Of a stretch of DNA of 15,133 nucleotides, positions 7,620 through 14,271 are shown one piece after another. The notes below the pieces were generated by a model, which saw only the letters and a program-made list of their open reading frames with translations, was not told where the DNA came from and searched no databases. How positions within the stretch are numbered: the stretch's first letter is position 1; each line of letters begins with the position of its first letter. The DNA is taken from NCBI GenBank assembly GCA_032353305.1, contig JAUCNG010014455.1:1-15133 (forward strand), in the 5' to 3' direction. The position numbers and the translations under genes are program-made. This stretch comes from Cephalothrix spiralis (lineage: Eukaryota > Nemertea > Palaeonemertea > Archinemertea > Cephalotrichidae).

Positions 7620-8585
7620 TCAACAGATATTCTTCAACAGTGAAATCAGACCATTACGAAACTGACGGCCACTTATGAAATAAAGATAGAAATTAATTGA
7701 ATGATTCAACCAATTACACAGTTGAACAATAGTAAATATTAAATTTTTGACGCTGTGATCAGGGTACTGGATCTCGTTCTGAAACGCCATAAACAATTCC
7801 CCTGGCAGGGTAAGACACAGATAGAAAACACAGACGGTTATCAACATGGCGGTTACCTGTTTGTTACGAGATGCTTGGGAGCTCGCGGGACCACTCATAT
7901 CCTTTCTAAGTTTTAAACTTCGAGCAAGCTTGTAGACAATGATAATATTCGATACGAGGATGATAGAGAAAGGAACTGCGAATTTGATAACCATTTGAAT
8001 TCTATTGATGATACGCCGCATTTCGTCCCTGATGAAGCAAACGCCACCTTCAATAGGCCTAGGATCTTTCTTTACTTCTACGAAAATAATGGCGTTAATA
8101 CTAAAGAGTACACAAGCTACAATTGCTATAATAATAGTAGTGTTTTTCGTAGTAATAATCGTAACCGCTTTCATTGGCGCAAAGATGCTAACTAAACGCT
8201 GTAAGGTCATTAAAACCAACATCCATGCCGAAAACTGTAGTCCAAAATAAACAAAGAAAACATGCATCTTGCAAGTCGCGTCATTGAAAGTCCTTATATC
8301 AATTTCGATGTTATACCATATAACTTGCCTGGTAAGGTCAATCGAAAGCACAAACATATCAGCCAGAGCTAGCATAGTCATAAGTATCCGTAGAGGTGCT
8401 GCGCAAATTGGCATTTTTGCTAAGACAATGAGGCACAGTAAATTACCGAGCAAGCCTGTTGCAAGAATGAATGAGCCACCATAGGTCCAGAGTGAGAACA
8501 TTAGAGCCGGGTGAACTATACATCCCGACGGAACCCATTCCTTTGTATAAACGCAGGGTAGAGAGCTTGAATTTAACGATGACAT
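7620..8585 (-). CDS. Class A (rhodopsin-like) GPCR, likely peptide receptor
   Basis: A single exon of 321 codons with seven hydrophobic segments, at about residues 32-56, 66-88, 105-132, 148-170, 196-220, 244-266 and 279-304. Class A landmarks are visible: GN in TM1 (N48), LALAD in TM2 (D76), C105 in TM3 with C183 in the second extracellular loop, P205 in TM5, P261 in TM6 and NFYLY in TM7. The tail is short and ends in cysteine, a possible lipid site. DRY is replaced by QRL (TLQRL), CWxP by LTLP, and NPxxY by NFxxY. FYLCLTLP and LNHSINFYLYFISGxxFR are typical of neuropeptide-type receptors (FMRFamide or galanin-like branches), so a peptide ligand is my guess. I start at the first ATG (8585), with good context AAAAAGATG and NSS in the N-terminus; the frame is open 27 codons further up with no ATG. 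No canonical AATAAA lies within 500 bp downstream. Confidence 0.9.
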   Translation of the reverse strand: MSSLNSSSLPCVYTKEWVPSGCIVHPALMFSLWTYGGSFILATGLLGNLLCLIVLAKMPICAAPLRILMTMLALADMFVLSIDLTRQVIWYNIEIDIRTFNDATCKMHVFFVYFGLQFSAWMLVLMTLQRLVSIFAPMKAVTIITTKNTTIIIAIVACVLFSINAIIFVEVKKDPRPIEGGVCFIRDEMRRIINRIQMVIKFAVPFSIILVSNIIIVYKLARSLKLRKDMSGPASSQASRNKQVTAMLITVCVFYLCLTLPGELFMAFQNEIQYPDHSVKNLIFTIVQLCNWLNHSINFYLYFISGRQFRNGLISLLKNIC

Positions 8586-8637
8586 CTTTTTGCGGGAACT
8601 TAATTGTCTGCTGCGGAAAAACGTTAACTGGGTGGTA

Positions 8638-8645
8638 TTTATATA
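8638..8645 (-). promoter_or_regulatory. TATA box of the GPCR gene
   Basis: The minus strand reads TATATAAA (in GCGCTATATAAATACC), 53-60 bp before the ATG at 8585. That predicts a start near 8610 and a 5' UTR of only about 25 nt, consistent with an intronless gene. The site lies in the short gap between the receptor and its truncated copy. Confidence 0.5.
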
Positions 8646-8677
8646 GCGCACAGTACAAATTAGCAACGCAGCGATTG

Positions 8678-8817
8678 GCCAGAGCTAGTATCGTCATTAT
8701 AAGTATCCGGAGGGGGGTGCGCAAATTGGCCTTCTTGCTAAGACAATGAGGCACAGCAAATTACCGAGCAAACCTGTTGCAAGAATGAATGAGCCACCGT
8801 AGGTCCACAGTGAGAAC
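8678..8817 (-). pseudogene. Truncated, frameshifted copy of the GPCR (TM1-TM2)
   Basis: This 140-bp piece is about 90% identical to 8362-8499 of the intact receptor and lies just upstream in the same orientation. It still encodes SLWTYGGSFILATGLLGNLL and CLIVLARRPIC. One base is then missing relative to the intact gene (plus-strand GGAGGGGGGTGCG against GTAGAGGTGCTGCG), so the frame runs into TAA. In the shifted frame homology resumes as TPLRILIMTILALA, with one extra codon. Homology ends sharply at LALA on one side and before FSLW on the other, so it has neither an N-terminus nor TM3-TM7. It is the relic of a tandem paralogue, its 3' part lost up to the promoter of the surviving gene. Confidence 0.85.
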
Positions 8818-8819
8818 CC

Positions 8820-9600
8820 GGACTTTACCCCCGATCGAAACGTGTGCCACCATACATGTGGAGAAAAGTCCACCATTTTGGAAATAATATTTTATGCTCG
8901 GCCACTGCACTGTGACCGAAGTGGTAGGGTACTGGGACCAAAGTGGTTGGAGCCGAAATGTCCTGCAGTCGTTCTAAGCGTTGACTTTCAACTTGGGACA
9001 CTATTAAATTATTAAAAAGTTATTAAGCTATTAAAAAAGTTAAAATTTTTATTAAATAATTAATATTTAATAATTATTAGAAAACAGTTCAATGACCCTC
9101 GCTACGCAAACTTTTCAAACGATTATTTGCCACCTGGACCACCTGCGAGGCCACTAGCGGGCACCTGGACCCAGTCCGTTAACGCCGGGGCTATTGCGGG
9201 GGCTGCACCACCTAGCAAGAGCCCTTAGCTCGCCACACTGACGGTCACAAATCTCAGTCAATTCAACTTACCTATACCCCCAAAGGAATTTAATAAATAT
9301 CCGCCACTGGTATTTTTGTTGGTACTCAGTCTCGTCCGTGCAAGGAAAATAAGAACGATATTGAATTTATCGCGATTCCCTTTTTGTTCTCCCAGGTCCT
9401 CCTCCTCATTTTGTTAAACTAAAGCCATATATAATTACAACATTTTGAGATTGATTGTTGATCAGATATTATCACATAATTATCACATACATTGTATGTC
9501 AACGAAAATACAGATGAAAGGGCAAAATTATATATTTTCCAACAGTATAAAATATTGAAAGGTTTCATGTTTGAAAAAAAGACCAAATATTTTATTTTTT
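8820..9600. other. Intergenic region, no gene seen
   Basis: No convincing coding frame on either strand. 9001-9080 is an ATTAAA/TTAATA low-complexity run. 9121-9235 is a GC-rich island with three CACCTG(G/C) words (ACCTGGACCACCTGCGAGGCC, GCACCTGGACCC) and no recognisable feature. Confidence 0.45.
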
Positions 9601-9609
9601 TTGTCCATA

Positions 9610-9792
9610 TCAATAACACTTTAAAATTACGTCAGCCAACGCCCTATCCAAGCATTTAAGCATGTCATTTAAAAAGGTGGAGTTATCATAAGGGTTAATA
9701 ACTATACTTTTTACGCCTTTTGGAGTCTGATCGTCTCTTATTTGTGTCTGTTTGATAAATTTTAAAACAAAAATGTTTTCAACACTTTTCAT
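9610..9792 (-). CDS. Short hypothetical ORF, 60 codons
   Basis: From ATG at 9792 to TGA at 9610-9612 the frame reads MKSVENIFVLKFIKQTQI, then PKGVKSIVINPYDNSTFL and ends KCLDRALADVILKCY. The mixed, non-repetitive residues look more protein-like than most frames in this AT-rich stretch. A TTTTTTATAAATG lies just upstream, and AATAAA (minus, 9591-9596) lies 14 nt past the stop. I do not recognise it. It could be a transposon protein fragment, a lone exon or chance. Confidence 0.22.
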   Translation of the reverse strand: MKSVENIFVLKFIKQTQIRDDQTPKGVKSIVINPYDNSTFLNDMLKCLDRALADVILKCY

Positions 9793-9870
9793 CTTAACAT
9801 TTATAAAAAACTTTTATTGATCTTATTGCAAATATTTTGATGCTAGTTTAGTCTACTTATAATGATATAG

Positions 9871-9907
9871 CCTATAACAAGAGTATATATACTCTTGCCT
9901 ATAACAA
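9871..9907. repeat. Perfect 20-bp palindrome between 10-bp direct repeats
   Basis: CAAGAGTATATATACTCTTG (9878-9897) is fully self-complementary. CCTATAACAA occurs at 9871-9880 and again at 9898-9907, so the palindrome sits between, and slightly overlaps, a direct repeat. The layout resembles an insertion scar or a small hairpin. Confidence 0.6.
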
Positions 9908-9909
9908 TC

Positions 9910-10550
9910 GAAAAATTTGTAAGAGATATTGATATCAAAACAAACATGATATAAATTGGTGCGAGATTACAAAAAAATGTTGCAGATACAACATGATGTG
10001 TAATTATGTATTATGACAAAATATTTACCTTTTGTCAGAAATGGCCTTCAATCTGAAACCTGGTACTTTAAATGTGATGTAAATAAGTATACTTTATGGT
10101 ACCTCTGCGATAGTTTTAATCATATATGATCGTAATATTTGATGTTTCAAAATAAAAATCATATAAGTTTTTTGCAATTAAAATTTCAAGTGGAGAAATA
10201 AAATGTATATGCACCCACAAATATTTTTTATATATATTATGTACAAATGGGAGGCAAAGGGAACAATAGGTAAACATTTTAAATTAACTTAATAAATTTA
10301 CCAAATATACTTCAACAGTCTCTTGCGCAATCATTTACTGCATAGAATTGGCTAATCAACATACAATGTATGAAGAACAAAAAATAATGGCTACATTATT
10401 TTTTTATTTACTTCATAAAGACTAGATTAGTAAGTACATTTTGATACCAGCGATTTGAGCTGATGCGCAAAGCTTCAAACAATGGTCAAATTCTCCCACG
10501 ATCCACACGATTTGTCGCGTGGATTCATGTTCTGATCTTGTGTGGACGGT
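9910..10550. other. AT-rich intergenic region, no gene seen
   Basis: Frequent stops in all frames. The only structure is a small inverted pair near 10500 (ATCCACACGA and TCGCGTGGAT). TGTGGAC words near 10540 recur beyond the MITE that follows, so the MITE probably inserted into a TGTGGAC-rich repeat. Confidence 0.4.
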
Positions 10551-10556
10551 GATGTA

Positions 10557-10980
10557 TCACTATGCAGAAATCCCACTAAGCAGAATCCCATTATGCAGAA
10601 AATCTAAATATTATGCACCCCTATATCAGAATTGATATATTGGAATCTCCCCGACAGAAATCCCACAAGGCAGAATCCCATGAAACCGAAAATGCATAAA
10701 TAAACAACTACATATCACTGATGATGGCCCAATAAGGCCGAAAATTTATGATATTGAATACACTGTGTCTGCGGTTTTCCGCTTTTTTTCAGTTGAAATA
10801 CGTTTTACAATAACTGTTCAATTGACTGTGCTTTTTGCCGGTTCTTCTAACTAATTATTGTTTCAAATCAAAGCTATCGATATTTACCGTCTATCGCATC
10901 GAGTTGATTATTATGATAGGGGTGCCGATTGAGATCTTCTGCATAATGGGATTCTGCTTAGTGGGATTTCTGCATAGTGA
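10557..10980. mobile_element. MITE with perfect 44-bp TIRs and TA duplication
   Basis: 10557-10600 (beginning TCACTATGCAGAAATCCCAC) is the exact reverse complement of 10937-10980, and TA flanks both sides (10555-10556, 10981-10982). Within the arms the words GCAGAAATCCCAC, GCAGAATCCCAT and TATGCAGAA repeat, and a further copy (CAGAAATCCCACAAGGCAGA) lies inside at about 10656. A weaker match continues inwards (GCACCCCTAT). A TA target and this size fit a Tc1/mariner-type non-autonomous element. No transposase. Identical arms imply a young insertion. Confidence 0.88.
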
Positions 10981-10986
10981 TACTAA

Positions 10987-11070
10987 ACCATGTGGACATG
11001 TGGACAAATTTGGTTATTTTGAGATTGATGTGGACAAAATGATGTGGACATAAATTAATGTGGACGTGTG
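10987..11070 (+). repeat. Irregular TGTGGAC repeat
   Basis: ATGTGGAC occurs five times or more at uneven spacing between 10989 and 11065, with further copies near 10540 and 11270. It is probably a decayed dispersed or tandem repeat split by the MITE at 10557-10980. Confidence 0.5.
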
Positions 11071-11074
11071 GAAT

Positions 11075-11685
11075 CAATAAATCATCAACTAATAATCGTC
11101 AAAATAGCTTATTTTGTGGCTTACATGGCCTAAAATCGCTCAGCTGCTAGGGCTTCGCCCCAAAACCCCAACCGGGGGTAAACACTGATTGTAAGCATTC
11201 TATGACATGCTCGTCCAGGCTCATTATGTCGGATAATAGGCCTGGTTAAATATGGCCATGTGGCCACTTTATGTGGACACAACAATTTCAAGCCAGACCA
11301 CATGAAATGTCGCGTACAGCGTCAAAAAAACTCTCCAACCTGGATATGCGTGCGCAGTCTTTTTCAAACTTTTATCTTTATATATTTCCATGAACTGGAA
11401 AACATCCACTTCTAATGTACACACGTTTTTCTCTTATTCAAAGTAACCACTGTTTTTTAAATTCTGATTCTGACGTAGGCCTAAGCCAAATCGGTTATTA
11501 AAAACAGTCCGGTAAAAAATTAACGATATTACTGCGCGCCACATCATCATGAAGTAAAGAGGACGGCACCCAAGGTTCAGACAAACCGAAAAACGGCCAT
11601 GTGTGCCTCATGGGCGCCATGCCTGATTCTTAGTACAATGTTAATTAAGAGCATAAGGACTTACCCGAAGAAAATGTTTTCAAAA
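11075..11685. other. Intergenic region, no gene seen
   Basis: No coding frame stands out. 11142-11180 (GCTAGGGCTTCGCCCCAAAA followed by CCCCAACCGGGGG) contains a small GGGC/GCCC stem and resembles transposon-end sequence, but I found no partner. 11250-11268 has TATGGCCATGTGGCCAC, a short palindrome. Confidence 0.4.
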
Positions 11686-11686
11686 T

Positions 11687-11950
11687 TCAAACCAACTTTT
11701 TTGGAGTTAAGTAAGTTATTAAACTATTGAAATCAGCTTTCTCCTCTCGAAGACCCTGCACCATCTGGAACAAGAAAGCAGACCTTGAAATCGGCGGAAA
11801 TAACCCAACCAATTCATTATTCGTATAGACGGGCCAATGATAATAATGTAATGGAACGACCTTCGACGTATAAAATAAATAACAATCACGTGCCACAAAT
11901 ATCCAATCAATAGCCTCGCAAATATGAAGGGTCCGAAGTGCGCAATTCCC
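11687..11950 (-). CDS. Hypothetical minus-strand ORF or exon fragment
   Basis: A frame is open for about 87 codons up to TGA at 11687. It reads CALRTLHICEAIDWIFVARD, then CYLFYTSKVVPLHYYHW, then ELVGLFPPISRSAFLFQMVQ and ends TYLTPKKLV. The aromatic-rich run and a helix-like tail are protein-like, and a perfect donor word (GGTAAGT) lies 18 nt past the stop. There is no good ATG near its start; the nearest in-frame one is at 11701-11770 or further in. Its upstream part is the 46-bp sequence duplicated at 12125-12170. I do not recognise it. An eroded exon caught in the duplication is possible, as is chance. Confidence 0.22.
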   Translation of the reverse strand, partial: GNCALRTLHICEAIDWIFVARDCYLFYTSKVVPLHYYHWPVYTNNELVGLFPPISRSAFLFQMVQGLREEKADFNSLITYLTPKKLV

Positions 11951-12180
11951 ATGCCCCTAGCCCCCTACGGCCGTTAAATAGCGCTACCCTAGCGACCTAC
12001 AAAGTTTTCCCGTGCATATAGCAAAGAAAATGAGATAATAGAAAGGGTCCGAAACGCGCAATTGCCCGCCCCTAGGGCCGTAACATAGCGCTATATCTAG
12101 CGACCTGCAAAGTGTTACCGCCTGCACGTGCCACAAATATCCAATCAATAGCCTCGCAAATATGAAGGGTTACCGCCTGC
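11887..12180 (+). repeat. Nested duplication, order A-B-B'-A'
   Basis: Unit A (CACGTGCCACAAATATCCAA onward, 46 bp) occurs without mismatch at 11887-11932 and 12125-12170. Between them a second unit is present twice: 11927-12010 and 12043-12124 both run AAGGGTCCGAA, GCGCAATT, GCCCCTAG, ATAGCGCTA, TAGCGACCT and CAAAGT. TTACCGCCTGC follows both B' and A'. All copies point the same way. This reflects two rounds of duplication, the A copies being recent. Confidence 0.8.
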
Positions 12181-12223
12181 GGTGCTTTATTTCGTTTTTC
12201 ACATACCCTGAGGTGCCTTTAAT

Positions 12224-12708
12224 GGTATCAGGACAATTCGCCCCGGGACAATTTGACAATTTTGCCCCGAGACAATTTGCCCCGAGACAATTTTGCCCCC
12301 AGGACAATTTGCCCCGAGACAATTTGCCCCTGAAACAAATTGCCCCGAGACAATTTGCCCCCAGATGACTATTTTTGCCAGAATTCTTTGTTATCAAAAA
12401 AAATTGTGTATTTTCAAAATTTTGCTTTATGATTATAAACATATAAAGACATATCTATATACACATTTACACACCATGCCTTTTTTAATAAAAATACTGT
12501 CCAATTCACAAAAAAGGCCAATGAACTTAAATTTTTTTATTCGATCTGGCAAAAATATTTTTCCGGGGGTAAATTGTCTCAGGGGCAAATTGTCTCGGGG
12601 CAAATTGTCTCGGGGCAAATTGTCCTGGGGCAAATTGTCCGGGGGCAAATTGTCCTGGGGGAAAACTGTCCGGGGGCAAATTGTCCCGGGGCAAATTGTC
12701 CTAGAACC
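12224..12708. mobile_element. Transposon with inverted minisatellite arms
   Basis: The left arm (12224-12366) is a tandem array of about eight units of GACAATTTGCCCC(G/A); the right arm (about 12565-12708) is the inverse array of about nine units of GGGGCAAATTGTC(C/T). Just inside them ACTATTTTTGCCAGA pairs with TCTGGCAAAAATAT. The outermost bases are GGTATCAGGACAATT and, from the other end, GGTTCTAGGACAATT. Outside them GCCTTTAAT occurs at 12215-12223 and 12709-12717, an exact 9-bp target duplication that fixes both ends. Size 485 bp. The centre is AT-rich and non-coding. Nine-base duplications suggest a Mutator-like class. Confidence 0.88.
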
Positions 12709-12719
12709 GCCTTTAATTG

Positions 12720-13357
12720 ACTATAGTGCCTGACGCGTAAGGAACTTTTTTTAACGTAAGGAACACTGGCCCCATTGGCACAAACACAAGTTATTTAGGT
12801 GTCGGCGCACCAGAGGTTATTAACATCGGAAACAGCACCCTCCGTTAAAGTTTAATCACTCGGATATATGTTGTTTCGAAAGTAGAAATAATGTTTTATT
12901 CAAATATCGAAGAGACGTTTGCATGAAAGATAATGGATATTCCAAATGAGAAGCATTTTAGTTTTTTGTAATCGAGGTTTTCAAGTTGAAGTTAATTGGT
13001 ACACTACTCAATATAGCCTTCTATAGAGATAAAAAACGATTGTTTTACATGTAGTAATTAGCTAAACAAAAAGCTTTATGGATTGGAAAGATTCTTAATT
13101 ATTTATTTAGAAATGAGAACTATCTTGTCCTGCAATTGGCTAAACTCTTCTCAAATTGTCAAGACCAAAATTTAGTTACGCCGATCTCGAAGAGTAATCA
13201 ACAGATACACGGACGTACATCTCTGACTTAGCTGTGATGATTATAAATTTTATGTAAGTACATTAAATTCTGTGCAAGATTTAACGCTTTAGTCAGTTCA
13301 CTTCGTCAGAGCATGAAAATTCCTAAGGGGCCTAGGCCCTATATTATTACACGACAT
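12720..13357. other. Intergenic region, no gene seen
   Basis: Frames on both strands are short. GCGTAAGGAAC is repeated at 12733 and, partly, 12755 (ACGTAAGGAAC). GGGGCCTAGGCCCT near 13327 is a short palindrome. Nothing else is supported. Confidence 0.4.
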
Positions 13358-13361
13358 TTAA

Positions 13362-13578
13362 ACCTATCGCACACTAGTCCGCAGAATCGCAAGAACGCTA
13401 GAAAGCAACAAAAATCAAACATGTTTGATTTTTGCCCCCGCATTTAGGAATTTTGAAGCGTCGGCGTTCTAGCGTTCTAAGGTCTTCTAACATTCCTGCG
13501 ATTATGCGAATTAGTGTTGTTTGATTTTTGTTGCGTTCTAAGCGTTCTTGCGATTCTGCGGACTAGTGTGCGGTAGGC
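13362..13578. mobile_element. MITE flanked by TTAA (piggyBac-like)
   Basis: The left end (CCTATCGCACACTAGTCCGC onward, to about 13420) is matched by the right end (about 13519-13577) over roughly 58 bp with a few mismatches. TTAA lies directly outside each end (13358-13361 and 13579-13582), the target used by piggyBac elements. Inside are a perfect palindrome (AAAATCAAACATGTTTGATTTT) and a second, decayed copy of the right arm (GCGTTCTAGCGTTCT to GAATTAGTG). It has no coding capacity. Confidence 0.82.
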
Positions 13579-13599
13579 TTAAGTTCGCTTCAACTTGAG

Positions 13600-13824
13600 T
13601 CATCGCTGACGTTTTCGAATCTCACTGTCGCGCTCGAATTGCACGGAGTAATTCAACGGGGAGGTAGCGCTCATGTAATCATAATTATTACTGTACGGGG
13701 AGTTGTGTAGCTCGGTCTGAATTACGCGAAATTCAACTCGACCTTCGGTCTCGTTGATTTTCTTGTAATTCACACCGAACTGCACGGCTCCCAGTAGGCC
13801 TACAGTAATATTATATATGTTCAT
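13600..13824 (-). CDS. Hypothetical minus-strand ORF, 74 codons
   Basis: ATG at 13824 to TGA at 13600 encodes MNIYNITVGLLGAVQFGVNY, then NETEGRVEFRVIQTELHNSP and ends FERDSEIRKRQR. It is less AT-rich than its surroundings and carries NIT and NET sequons, plus NYS near the end. An in-frame stop lies 10 bases before the ATG. The TTAA MITE begins 18 nt past the stop and no AATAAA was seen. I do not recognise a family. It could be a relic exon or chance. Confidence 0.25.
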   Translation of the reverse strand: MNIYNITVGLLGAVQFGVNYKKINETEGRVEFRVIQTELHNSPYSNNYDYMSATSPLNYSVQFERDSEIRKRQR

Positions 13825-13917
13825 TTGATGTCGTCATTCTCAAATCATTCCGAATTGCACGCTATACCCGTAGAATTATCTTTGTGGAATTCTTATTACC
13901 GGTACTGACGTGGTAGA

Positions 13918-13925
13918 TGACGTCA
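13918..13925. promoter_or_regulatory. CRE-type site TGACGTCA
   Basis: A perfect TGACGTCA palindrome, the consensus for CREB/ATF factors, 289 bp upstream of the first recognised exon of the kringle gene. A lone 8-mer can occur by chance, and the transcription start of that gene is unknown. Confidence 0.3.
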
Positions 13926-14003
13926 TTATTATTGCAGCGAATGCTCAGTTTATGACACATTGTAATAATATATTTTTTTTATGAGTACCGTAGTCGGATG
14001 GTT

Positions 14004-14069
14004 CGGATTTGATTACTCGAATTTGCATTCGACCTAGCGGTCTCGTGCAAATTATCGTAATCAAATCCG
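14004..14069. repeat. Hairpin upstream of the kringle gene
   Basis: CGGATTTGATTAC (14004-14016) is the exact complement of GTAATCAAATCCG (14057-14069). Inside that AATTTGCA pairs with TGCAAATT, leaving a loop around TTCGACCTAGCGGTCTCG. The stem is over 20 bp. It may be a tiny MITE or a cruciform; no flanking duplication was seen. Confidence 0.65.
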
Positions 14070-14206
14070 TTATAAACCGGTCGGCATTGGTCACCCTCAT
14101 CATAACCAACCTAATAGTATTTGGTACAAATGTACAAATAAGCCTACTATAGAGTAAGTTAATTATAACGTGGAATTTAAAATGTTTTTTCTTCTTCTGA
14201 TTTCAG

Positions 14207-14234
14207 ACTTCTTAGAGAGGTTTGATTACTGGCC
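14207..14234 (+). other. 5' UTR part of the kringle gene, behind a splice acceptor
   Basis: TTTTTTCTTCTTCTGATTTCAG, ending at 14206, is a strong 3' splice site. Only 28 nt then precede the ATG, with an in-frame TGA 9 bases before it. So either a 5' UTR exon lies upstream, or the site takes a trans-spliced leader, as known in tunicates and several other invertebrates. Confidence 0.45.
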
Positions 14235-14271
14235 ATGTTGTTCTTATTCTTATTACAAATAATATGCGAAG
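14235..14271 (+). CDS. Exon 1 of the kringle gene: signal peptide
   Basis: ATG TTG TTC begins a hydrophobic leader (MLFLFLLQIICE) and the exon ends with one base of an alanine codon, completed by CT of the next exon. An in-frame stop upstream fixes the start. GCC precedes the ATG. The junction GAAG/GTAATAAG is a plausible donor. Confidence 0.75.

Noticed and set aside
7995-8484. Plus-strand open frames opposite the GPCR
   Set aside because: They are antisense shadows of the receptor, which has the family motifs on the minus strand.
8585-8666. Longer GPCR N-terminus, 27 extra residues
   Set aside because: It would need a TTG start and would run through the TATA box region. The ATG at 8585 has good context and fits the promoter spacing.
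10695-10770. Hammerhead-ribozyme-like core (CTGATGA, GGCC loop GGCC, GAAA) inside the TA-flanked MITE
   Set aside because: The core words are present and CATAAAT/ATTTATG could form stem III, but that needs an extra A after GAA. No stem I pairs on the 5' side of CTGATGA, and the closing pair of stem II is not canonical. The flanks ATATCA/TGATAT pair with each other instead, giving a plain hairpin.
12162-12733. Open frames on both strands rich in PRQF/GKLS-type repeats
   Set aside because: They are translations of the 15-16-bp minisatellite arms of the transposon; the repeats keep several frames open without coding.
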